From Lysobacterales bacterium CG_4_10_14_3_um_filter_64_11 (GTDB lineage Bacteria; Pseudomonadota; Gammaproteobacteria; Xanthomonadales; Xanthomonadaceae), in NCBI GenBank assembly GCA_002782905.1, contig PFJA01000186.1, positions 1 to 5,029 of the forward strand: a DNA stretch of 5,029 bases, given 5' to 3'. Both the position numbers and the translations under genes were made by a program. How positions within the stretch are numbered: position 1 is the stretch's first letter; each line of letters begins with the position of its first letter. The notes under the pieces were generated by a model that saw nothing but the letters and a program-made list of their open reading frames with translations, was not told where the DNA came from and made no database searches. Of this stretch, positions 1 through 5,029 are shown piece by piece.

Positions 1-584
1 AGCTCGGACAGCCCCTGATGAAAACTGTCGCGGGCGGCGAGATGGCCACGCACTGCGCGTTGCGAGGCGCGGCGCATCAGGGCGAGCTCATAGGGGGTCT
101 TGAATGCGCGTTGATAGTGCAGGTGATCGAGCACGGCCGGCGGGTTGTTGGGCAATAACCCGGGCAAGGCTGCGTCCAGTTCGCCAATGATCGCCGCTCG
201 CCCGGTGCTGGGCAGCATGGCTTTGGCCTGCGCAGGATCGCGGATCAGGGTGATGTCGAAGTGCTCGACCCAGTAGCCGGACGGTGCTTGCGGTGGCAGA
301 TGCCAGTAATCGTCAGGCAGGTAATAGGCCAATTTCGGTCGTTCGCCCGGGGTGAACGCAAGCCAGCACTGCGGATGGCCGGTCAGCGGCAGCCAGGCTT
401 TGAAGTGTGGGTTGCAGCGGAACGGGTACGGACGATCATCGAGAAAGGCGTATTTCTCCACCCCCGAGGCGATCAGCAGATGATCAAAACCGCCGGCAGC
501 CAGTGCGGTTTCGGCGCAACCCTTGACGTGGAGCAGATGATTCGCGTATAGCAGTTCGGTCTGGGGGGACATGAGCGATTCCAT
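1..584 (-). CDS. pepQ: Xaa-Pro dipeptidase PepQ, N-terminal part (runs off the left edge)
   Basis: PepQ is a cytoplasmic metallopeptidase of family M24B that cleaves dipeptides with a C-terminal proline. Only the first 194 of roughly 440 codons are here, covering the N-terminal creatinase-like domain. The metal-binding catalytic domain lies beyond position 1. Recognition rests on blocks I know from E. coli PepQ: FLDDRPYPFRCNPHFKAWLP, then YYLPDDYWH, then VLDHLHYQRAFKTPYELALM and a following VRGH segment. I chose the ATG at 584 because it gives the start MESL, as in E. coli PepQ. An in-frame ATG at 572 (MSPQTELL) and one at 620 are alternatives, and none has a strong Shine-Dalgarno sequence. 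The gene is divergent from the cyclic-di-GMP gene at 709. No frameshift is visible in the part present. Family assignment is firm; the exact start is not. Confidence 0.93.
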   Translation of the reverse strand, partial: MESLMSPQTELLYANHLLHVKGCAETALAAGGFDHLLIASGVEKYAFLDDRPYPFRCNPHFKAWLPLTGHPQCWLAFTPGERPKLAYYLPDDYWHLPPQAPSGYWVEHFDITLIRDPAQAKAMLPSTGRAAIIGELDAALPGLLPNNPPAVLDHLHYQRAFKTPYELALMRRASQRAVRGHLAARDSFHQGLSE

Positions 585-627
585 GGGGTGACTGACGTGC
601 CGATATGCCGAAACACGCATTGCCGAT

Positions 628-643
628 GCCGCTTTGCAGCGGC
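628..643. promoter_or_regulatory. Perfect 6-bp palindrome in the divergent intergenic region
   Basis: GCCGCT and its exact reverse complement AGCGGC are separated by TTGC, between the divergent pepQ start (584) and the start at 709. It could be an operator or a hairpin in the leader of either transcript, but a 6-bp GC-rich inverted repeat can arise by chance. The rest of the gap (585-708) shows no convincing promoter. The best plus-strand attempts are TTGCAG (634-639) with TACTGT (657-662) at 17 bp spacing, and TTGCTT (652-657) with CTGAAT (676-681). Both are weak. Confidence 0.22.
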
Positions 644-708
644 TTTGGCGTTTGCTTACTGTGATTTTGCCTCAACTGAATGTGCTGCGCACGAATTGCC
701 GAGAGTCG

Positions 709-3336
709 ATGAACCCGATCAACCATCCTTCGCCCGGTAAGCCCGTCGCACGGCGTCCAGCACTCTGGATCAGCATGATCCTGTTTGTCTTGGGAACGCT
801 GTTGTCGGCCAGTCTGGCGCGTACCCACTATCGCATTGTCAGCCAAGAGCAGACCCGCTATGTCGAGGGATCGGCTGAACGAATCATTGCCGGATTAGCG
901 CAGCAGTTTGAACTGGGCGGTGCGCTTGCGCGGGCATTTCAGGCCTTGTTTCTGGCCTCGGATGAAGTCAGCGAAGCCGAGTTTGCACAGGCCTACCACG
1001 CGATTCATCCGGAGCAAGTGTTTCCAGCAATGGTTGCGGTAGCCTATGCGCGCCGTGAAGCGACCGCATCGGGCGAGCGATACCTCACCCGCTACATCGA
1101 GCCGCGTGCCGGCAATGAGGCATTGGTCGGGCTGGATGTCGCCTCGCAACCGGCCAATCTGCGTGCATTGCTGGATGCACGCGATCACGATGAACCGGTA
1201 CTTTCGGCACCGTTCACCCTGGTTCAATTGGCGGAGACGGGGGTTGTCGTGCGCGTGCCTGCGTACGCGGCCGGCGAACTGCCTCAGACCGAGGCACAGC
1301 GCCGTCAGCGCGACATCGGCAGCCTGGCGATGTCGGTGCGGATGTCGCGCCTGATCGACAGGGTGCTTGCCGATGCGCACGATCCCGATCTGAAGGTGTG
1401 GATCGATGACGTCAGCGACGGCAACACGCAGGCGATCATCGTGCCCGCGCAGGCAAGTGCTGCCGTGGGTCCGACGATGGTGCAGGAATTGCGCTACGGC
1501 GGGCGGGTATGGCGGGTGCGTGTCGCGGCCGGCAGCGAATGGCCTTCCCGCTCGTTTTGGCCGTGGTTGACGCTTGCCGTTGGCTTGCTGGCGACCACGA
1601 TGTTGACGTTGCTGATTTGGGTAACGCTCAATACGCGCTATCGCGCCGAGTCGCTGGCGCACGGGCTATCGCGGCAATCGCGCGAGAGCGAATACCGGTT
1701 TCGCGCACTCAATGAACTTTTGCCGGCATTGGTGGCGCTGATTCGCGCTGCCGACGGCAGCATTGTGTACTTCAATCGAGCCGCACGCTCTTTGCTGGGC
1801 GTGGAAACGATCGGGGCGTATCAACTCGATACCATTGTTGCCGATACCCGGGTGCGTGCGTCGTTGGTGCGCGTCGCTGGCGGTGGATCGCCGATAGTGA
1901 ATGAGATCGTGCAATTGCATGGTGTGTCCGGGCGCAGGATCTGGGTGACCTTGTCGGTATCGCTGATCGATCTGGACCAGCAGCCGCATCTGCTGGCGGT
2001 TGCCAACGACATCACCGAGCTGCGCGAGCTCAACGACCGACTGAGCTATCAGGCCAGCCATGACGAGCTGACCGACCTGTACAACCGGCGCGAGTTTGAG
2101 CGCCGCCTGGCGCTGGCGATTACCCAGGTCGATCGCGGCGGCCCACCAGCGGCGTTGATGTACGCCGATCTGGATCAGTTCAAGCTGATCAACGACACCT
2201 CCGGGCATGCCGCAGGCGATCGCTTGCTGGCCGATCTGGCAACCGTGTTGCGCGCTCAGATCCGGCCCAACGATGTGCTGGCAAGGCTTGGCGGCGATGA
2301 GTTTGGCCTGCTGATGGTCAATGCCACCCCTGATGATGCGCGCGACTCGGCCGAACGCTTGCGGCGCAGTATCGATGGCTTCGTGTTCACGATCGATGAC
2401 AAGAGTTTCACCATCACCAGCAGCATTGGCGTGGTGATGATCGAGCGGCCGGTGCGTTCGCTGCGTGAACTGCTGGCGTGCGCCGATACCGCTTGCTACA
2501 TGGCCAAGGAAAGGGGCCGCAACCGGGTGCATCTGCATTCGGATATCGACACCGAAACCGCGCAACGGCGCAGTGAAATGCAGTGGGTAGGGCGGTTGCG
2601 TCGTGCACTGCGCGACAACCGGTTTCGATTGCACTATCAGATTTTGCAGCCAGCCGGCACATCGCCGCATGCCGAAGGGGTCCATTTCGAGCTGCTGCTG
2701 CGACTGCTCGATGATGATGGTTCGCTGGTGCAGCCGGGCGCCTTCATTCCTTCTGCCGAGCGCTTTGGCGTGATGCCGCTGATCGATCGTTGGGTGGTCG
2801 AGCAGGCGATAACCCACTTCGAGCACGTGTTGCCGGACTCGGGTTCGATCGGCCTGTGCGCGATCAACCTGTCGGGGCAAACCGTGGATGACGAGTCGTT
2901 CGCCGATTTCGTGATCGAATTGCTGCGGGTGCATAGCGTGCCGGCGAGCAAGTTGTGTTTTGAGATCACCGAGACGGCCGCGATCAGCAACCTGCCGCGG
3001 GTCGTGCGGTTCATGGAAAAGCTGCGTGCGATCGGTTGCCGTTTCGCGCTCGACGACTTTGGCGCCGGCATGGCCAGTTTCGGCTATCTCAAAAATCTGC
3101 CGGTGGATGTGCTCAAGATCGACGGCAGTTTCATCCAGAGTCTGGAAACCGACCGCGTCAGCCAGCGTATCGTGCGTGCAGTGACCGAGATCGGCCATGA
3201 GCTGGGCCTGGTCGTGATCGCCGAATGGGTGTCCGACGCGCGGCTTGAACACGTGCTGCAGGACATCGGCGTCGATTACCTGCAAGGCTATGCGGTACAC
3301 CGGCCGGAGCCCGTCGCGTGGAGCAGCACGGGTTGA
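709..3336 (+). CDS. Membrane CHASE-PAS-GGDEF-EAL cyclic-di-GMP turnover protein
   Basis: Predicted inner-membrane sensor of 875 residues that makes and/or degrades cyclic-di-GMP. Two membrane segments (about residues 17-37 and 285-307) bracket a periplasmic CHASE-like sensor domain; a cytoplasmic PAS domain (about 328-440) follows. The GGDEF domain (about 445-607) has the metal site YADLD (D487), SGHAAGD, the intact signature GGDEF at 528-532, and the inhibitory RxxD site R519-D522 exactly five residues upstream. The EAL domain (about 630-870) has ELL (E661) in place of EAL, INLS (N720), FEITET (E752, E755), DDFGAG (D782, D783), LKID (K803), E839 and LQGY (Q859). This is the full metal and catalytic set known for active phosphodiesterases, so both activities are plausible. 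Odd points are W840 and S842, where AEGVE is usual. I chose ATG 709, with GAGAG at 701-705 (tight spacing), over a TTG at 634 that would add 25 residues unlike a leader. The last codons and the stop lie in a REP-like repeat. Confidence 0.95.
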   Translation: MNPINHPSPGKPVARRPALWISMILFVLGTLLSASLARTHYRIVSQEQTRYVEGSAERIIAGLAQQFELGGALARAFQALFLASDEVSEAEFAQAYHAIHPEQVFPAMVAVAYARREATASGERYLTRYIEPRAGNEALVGLDVASQPANLRALLDARDHDEPVLSAPFTLVQLAETGVVVRVPAYAAGELPQTEAQRRQRDIGSLAMSVRMSRLIDRVLADAHDPDLKVWIDDVSDGNTQAIIVPAQASAAVGPTMVQELRYGGRVWRVRVAAGSEWPSRSFWPWLTLAVGLLATTMLTLLIWVTLNTRYRAESLAHGLSRQSRESEYRFRALNELLPALVALIRAADGSIVYFNRAARSLLGVETIGAYQLDTIVADTRVRASLVRVAGGGSPIVNEIVQLHGVSGRRIWVTLSVSLIDLDQQPHLLAVANDITELRELNDRLSYQASHDELTDLYNRREFERRLALAITQVDRGGPPAALMYADLDQFKLINDTSGHAAGDRLLADLATVLRAQIRPNDVLARLGGDEFGLLMVNATPDDARDSAERLRRSIDGFVFTIDDKSFTITSSIGVVMIERPVRSLRELLACADTACYMAKERGRNRVHLHSDIDTETAQRRSEMQWVGRLRRALRDNRFRLHYQILQPAGTSPHAEGVHFELLLRLLDDDGSLVQPGAFIPSAERFGVMPLIDRWVVEQAITHFEHVLPDSGSIGLCAINLSGQTVDDESFADFVIELLRVHSVPASKLCFEITETAAISNLPRVVRFMEKLRAIGCRFALDDFGAGMASFGYLKNLPVDVLKIDGSFIQSLETDRVSQRIVRAVTEIGHELGLVVIAEWVSDARLEHVLQDIGVDYLQGYAVHRPEPVAWSSTG

Positions 3337-3356
3337 GGCCGCGCCGACACCCGGGA
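3323..3356 (+). repeat. REP-like palindrome, degenerate copy 1, overlapping the end of the GGDEF-EAL gene
   Basis: This 34-base copy matches copy 3 (3468-3501) at 27 of 34 positions when aligned by eye without gaps; three of the seven differences are in the hairpin loop. The head is GCAG instead of GTAG. The outer stem is CGGGT (3329-3333) with ACCCG (3349-3353), and the inner stem is GGC (3337-3339) with GCC (3343-3345) around a CGC loop. It begins inside the coding region: the codons for the final Ser-Thr-Gly and the TGA stop (3334-3336) are repeat sequence. Confidence 0.75.
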
Positions 3357-3381
3357 CCCCGCAGCCGTCCATCGCGACCGC
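3349..3381 (+). repeat. 33-bp flank duplicated at 3517-3549 (first copy)
   Basis: Starting in the right arm of REP copy 1, 33 bases match the 33 bases from 3517 at 27 positions without gaps. Both begin ACCCGGGACC and end CGCGACCGC. The match continues well past the palindrome itself, so it suggests duplication of a REP together with its neighbouring sequence rather than two independent insertions. Confidence 0.6.
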
Positions 3382-3385
3382 GCGC

Positions 3386-3420
3386 AAAATCCCGGGTTAC
3401 GGCCTGCGGCCTAACCCGGG
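3386..3420 (-). terminator. Candidate intrinsic terminator for the pilZ-apbE transcript, made from REP copy 2
   Basis: Read on the minus strand, the perfect 9-bp outer stem (3412-3420 with 3391-3399) plus a 4-bp inner stem is followed at once by ATTTT (3390 down to 3386). A GC-rich hairpin with a short U-run fits a weak Rho-independent terminator, about 150 bases past the apbE stop at 3572. The U-run is short, and the hairpin exists primarily as a repeat element, so a terminator role is inference. Confidence 0.38.
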
Positions 3421-3424
3421 CTAC
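3390..3424 (-). repeat. REP-like palindrome, copy 2, GTAG head on the minus strand
   Basis: On the minus strand this reads GTAG (3424-3421), then CCCGGGTTA, then GGCC-GCA-GGCC, then one unpaired G and TAACCCGGG. The outer 9-bp stem and the inner 4-bp stem are both perfect, with a three-base loop and a single bulged base at 3400. A GTAG (or GTRG) tetranucleotide at the 5' foot of a hairpin is the known hallmark of bacterial REP elements mobilised by RAYT transposases, including the SMAG type of Stenotrophomonas. No transposase is in the window. Confidence 0.85.
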
Positions 3425-3457
3425 CACAACACGCGCAAACGGTCGCCGTCGCACGCT

Positions 3458-3500
3458 AAAAACCCCAGTAGCCCGGGTTGAGGCGAAGCCGAAACCCGGG
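3458..3500 (-). terminator. Weaker terminator-like hairpin for the pilZ-apbE transcript, from REP copy 3
   Basis: On the minus strand the hairpin of copy 3 (3500-3472) is followed, after nine bases, by five T (3462-3458). The gap between stem and U-run is longer than in a standard intrinsic terminator, so this is a weak candidate. It would act roughly 70-115 bases after the apbE stop. In the plus direction none of the repeat hairpins is followed by a T-run, so no intrinsic terminator is visible for the GGDEF-EAL gene. Confidence 0.22.
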
Positions 3501-3501
3501 G
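3468..3501 (+). repeat. REP-like palindrome, copy 3, GTAG head on the plus strand
   Basis: The element reads GTAG (3468-3471), then CCCGGGTT, GA, GGC, a GAA loop, GCC, GA, and AACCCGGG (3493-3500). The outer stem is a perfect 8 bp and the inner stem 3 bp. They are separated by GA facing GA, which can form tandem sheared G-A pairs, and closed by a GNA-type loop. It lies head to head with copy 2, with 43 bases between the GTAG feet, a paired arrangement resembling BIMEs of other bacteria. Confidence 0.87.
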
Positions 3502-3510
3502 CGCATCGCG

Positions 3511-3549
3511 CCCGAAACCCGGGACCGCGTGCCCGTTCACCGCGACCGC
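3511..3549 (+). repeat. Half REP (right arm only) with the second copy of the duplicated 33-bp flank
   Basis: CCCGAAACCCGGG at 3511-3523 matches the right arm of copy 3 (GCCGAAACCCGGGG) with one extra C, but the left arm and GTAG head are missing. From 3517 to 3549 the sequence matches 3349-3381 at 27 of 33 positions. It looks like the remnant of a deleted or recombined REP unit just before the apbE stop. Confidence 0.6.
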
Positions 3550-3571
3550 AAGCGACACATGCGGCTGCGAA

Positions 3572-4663
3572 TCAACGCGATGGCGCGGACACGTCGCAGG
3601 TTTCGCCCAGGTCGAGCGCTGGCACCTGTGTGGCCGGTTGGCGCAGCAGTTCGATTCGGGCGCGCATGGCGGTGGTGATGTGCAGGGTGTCGTCATCGCC
3701 CAGCAACATGGCGCAGCGGATGCCCAGCGCGCGCAAGGTGGCCTCGAATCCAGCGTGCCCGACCACCATCAGGGTGGTTGCCGCGACATCCGCGATGATC
3801 GGGTCAGGGTGCAGCACGGTGCTGCTGGCGGTGCCCTGTGTCGGGCGGCCAGTCAGTGGGTTGATGATATGTGCCAGACGGGTGCCGTTCTCGATGTCCT
3901 CGCGGTATTTGTGATAATCGCCGGAGCTGAACAAGGCGTCGCCGTCGCCTAGCAGGACGCCGGCAAATACCCCTCCGCGCGGGTCAAGGATGCCCACTCG
4001 CCACGGGTCGCCGTGGTTGCTTCCTGCGGCCAGAATGTCGCCACCCATGGTGATCAGCGCGTTATCAATGCCATGCTCGGCGAGGATGCTCCGTATTTCC
4101 TTCGCGGCGGCGCCCTCGGCGATGGCGCCGAAGTCGAGTTGCACCGCACGGTTGCTGCTGCTTACCCTGCCGTCGGGGTGGATCACGACATCGGCAATGC
4201 CGGGTTTCTCGCGCAGCCATTGCTCGATTTCCACGGCTGCGGGTGGCGCGCTGCGGATCGGGTAATCGCTGCTGTGAAAGCCCCAGGCGGCGATCATGCC
4301 GCCGATGGCCGGGTCAAATGCACCGTTCACCTGCGCCGACAGCAATTGCGAGCGCTGGATCAGTGCGCGTATCGAAGCCGGCGCTGGCGCTGACCGGCCG
4401 GCGGCAAATGCGGCATTGATGCGGGTCAGGTCGGATGGCTTCCAGGCGTGCCATTCACCATTGCGCAGCGCCATTCGCTGTGCGATTTGGGCAGTGCTCA
4501 GCGCCACCGCGTCGGCGGATGCATCGGCAATGCTGAGCTGTGTTGATGACCCGAACACCAGCAGTTCCTGCTGCCACAGACGCGGCGTCGGCGAGCATGC
4601 CAGCACCAGCAACACGGTGCTGCCCGCGAGTATTTCACGCAGCGGGCCAGGCGAGATCGCCAT
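3572..4663 (-). CDS. apbE: ApbE-family FAD:protein FMN transferase, lipoprotein
   Basis: ApbE enzymes use FAD and a divalent metal to attach FMN through a phosphoester to a Thr or Ser of target proteins such as RnfG or NqrC, outside the cytoplasm. The predicted protein has 363 residues. Residues 1-23 form a lipoprotein signal ending in lipobox VLAC (C23); the next residue is Ser, which favours the outer membrane by the E. coli rule. Family blocks in order are SDLTRIN (77-83), NGAFDPAIGG (113-122), WGF (127-129), LDFGAIAEG (176-184), MGGD (206-209), SSGDY (246-250), HIINPLTG (265-272) and IADVAATT (290-297), with the metal-site D292 and nearby Thr present. E183 replaces the usual Lys of the GGIAKG block, and K188 replaces the usual Asp five residues later. 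The start at 4663 gives the complete signal peptide and overlaps the PilZ stop as TGATG, suggesting translational coupling; no separate Shine-Dalgarno is clear. Longer in-frame starts up to 4786 would spoil the signal. Its flavinylation target is not in the window. Confidence 0.92.
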   Translation of the reverse strand: MAISPGPLREILAGSTVLLVLACSPTPRLWQQELLVFGSSTQLSIADASADAVALSTAQIAQRMALRNGEWHAWKPSDLTRINAAFAAGRSAPAPASIRALIQRSQLLSAQVNGAFDPAIGGMIAAWGFHSSDYPIRSAPPAAVEIEQWLREKPGIADVVIHPDGRVSSSNRAVQLDFGAIAEGAAAKEIRSILAEHGIDNALITMGGDILAAGSNHGDPWRVGILDPRGGVFAGVLLGDGDALFSSGDYHKYREDIENGTRLAHIINPLTGRPTQGTASSTVLHPDPIIADVAATTLMVVGHAGFEATLRALGIRCAMLLGDDDTLHITTAMRARIELLRQPATQVPALDLGETCDVSAPSR

Positions 4664-5010
4664 CAGTGCCGACTGCGGTCCGGATGCTCCACCCACAGTC
4701 GCAGAAAATCGGCATCGGGCGCGGAAATGTCGATGAAGCGAAAGCCCAGCCAGAGTTGACCCGGGGCCGATCCGTCGTCGGTCCACAGGTGCTGGATACC
4801 GGCATCGAGCCGGCGTTGACGGCCATGGTCATCGATCAGTTCCAGGTGCACCTGAAACAGCGCGTCCTCGGTCACCTGTGTTTGCCCGATCAGCATCATG
4901 CCGGTTTGCGAAATGTTGCCGATCCGACCCAGCGATGATTCGGTCATGGTGTCGATCACTTCGATCGCCTGATTCACGTGCCGTCGTTTGGCCCGGCGCG
5001 ATTCGTTCAT
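4663..5010 (-). CDS. Single-domain PilZ cyclic-di-GMP receptor
   Basis: PilZ domains bind cyclic-di-GMP and relay it to partners such as motility, secretion or polysaccharide machinery. This 115-residue protein consists of little besides the domain. The arginine motif RxxxR is present at the N-terminus (R5, R6, R9 and R10 allow two overlapping readings), followed 21 residues later by NISQTG (32-37), the [D/N]xSxxG motif. The segment LGFRFIDIS (88-96) and the WVEHP near the end are typical of the closing strand and helix. With both binding motifs intact, ligand binding is likely. There is no signal peptide or membrane segment, so it should be cytoplasmic. It is the upstream partner of apbE with a one-base overlap. 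The ATG at 5010 has a good Shine-Dalgarno. The downstream target cannot be told from the sequence, and whether further genes precede it is hidden by the window end. Confidence 0.92.
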   Translation of the reverse strand: MNESRRAKRRHVNQAIEVIDTMTESSLGRIGNISQTGMMLIGQTQVTEDALFQVHLELIDDHGRQRRLDAGIQHLWTDDGSAPGQLWLGFRFIDISAPDADFLRLWVEHPDRSRH

Positions 5011-5016
5011 GCTGCG

Positions 5017-5023
5017 CTCCCTT
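5017..5023 (-). promoter_or_regulatory. Ribosome binding site of the PilZ gene
   Basis: On the minus strand AAGGGAG lies six bases before the ATG at 5010. It is the strongest Shine-Dalgarno in the window and fixes the PilZ start. The window ends six bases further on, so no promoter can be assessed. Confidence 0.75.
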
Positions 5024-5029
5024 CACTTG

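Noticed and set aside
660..675. TGTGA half-site suggestive of a CRP/Clp operator upstream of the GGDEF-EAL gene
   Set aside because: The second half-site (expected TCACA after six bases) is CTCAA, so the dyad is absent.
634..708. TTG start at 634 adding 25 residues to the GGDEF-EAL protein
   Set aside because: There is no Shine-Dalgarno before it, it lies inside the intergenic palindrome, and the ATG at 709 places the first membrane segment at a normal distance from the N-terminus.
895..1662. A 255-codon minus-strand open frame opposite the CHASE region
   Set aside because: Its Arg/His/Gln-rich composition and lack of motifs mark it as a shadow of the plus-strand reading frame.
1666..3387. 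A 573-codon open frame on the minus strand, antisense to the GGDEF-EAL gene
   Set aside because: It lies wholly opposite a gene with unmistakable domain motifs, its translation is His/Gln/Arg-rich with no recognisable domain, and long antisense frames are expected in GC-rich coding sequence.
3390..3549. Possible CRISPR array or tandem-repeat locus
   Set aside because: The repeats are few, differ in orientation and length, and are self-complementary hairpins with irregular spacing, which fits REP elements and not a CRISPR array.
3318..3914. A 198-codon plus-strand open frame across the REP cluster and into apbE
   Set aside because: It is made of translated palindromic repeats followed by the antisense of apbE; the composition is Arg/Pro/Ser-rich without any family signature.
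4664..4786. Longer ApbE start at 4786, adding 41 residues
   Set aside because: The extension is entirely within the PilZ gene, reads as out-of-frame Arg-rich sequence, and would bury the lipoprotein signal that begins at 4663.

Overview
This 5 kb window reads as an ordinary chromosomal segment of a GC-rich gammaproteobacterium, most likely of the Xanthomonadales/Lysobacterales. That placement is an inference from three things: the PepQ N-terminus resembles the version I recall from Xanthomonas relatives; the genes have dense GC-rich coding with strong third-position bias; and the intergenic space carries palindromes headed by GTAG, of the REP type common in this group (the SMAG class of Stenotrophomonas is an example).

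Layout from left to right. (1) Positions 1-584, minus strand: the N-terminal 194 codons of pepQ (Xaa-Pro dipeptidase), cut off by the window edge before its catalytic domain. (2) A divergent intergenic gap of about 124 bp with a small perfect palindrome and no convincing promoter. (3) Positions 709-3336, plus strand: an 875-residue membrane-bound CHASE-PAS-GGDEF-EAL protein, with the catalytic residues of both cyclic-di-GMP domains visible and an intact inhibitory RxxD site. (4) A 235 bp gap between converging genes, filled with two full REP-like palindromes in head-to-head orientation, one degenerate copy that overlaps the end of the CHASE-PAS-GGDEF-EAL gene and supplies its stop codon, and one half copy with a duplicated flank. 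(5) Positions 3572-4663, minus strand: apbE, a lipoprotein FAD:protein FMN transferase. (6) Positions 4663-5010, minus strand: a single-domain PilZ protein whose stop overlaps the apbE start by one base (TGATG).

The genes suggest a small cyclic-di-GMP neighbourhood: an enzyme that senses a periplasmic and/or cytoplasmic signal and makes or breaks cyclic-di-GMP converges on an operon that begins with a cyclic-di-GMP receptor. ApbE attaches FMN to extracytoplasmic proteins, and its link to PilZ is only positional. PepQ is a housekeeping dipeptidase and appears unrelated. I see no phage, transposase, CRISPR, RNA gene or obviously new system. The most noteworthy features are the REP cluster, including its invasion of a coding end, and unusual residues at usually conserved positions in ApbE and in the EAL domain.
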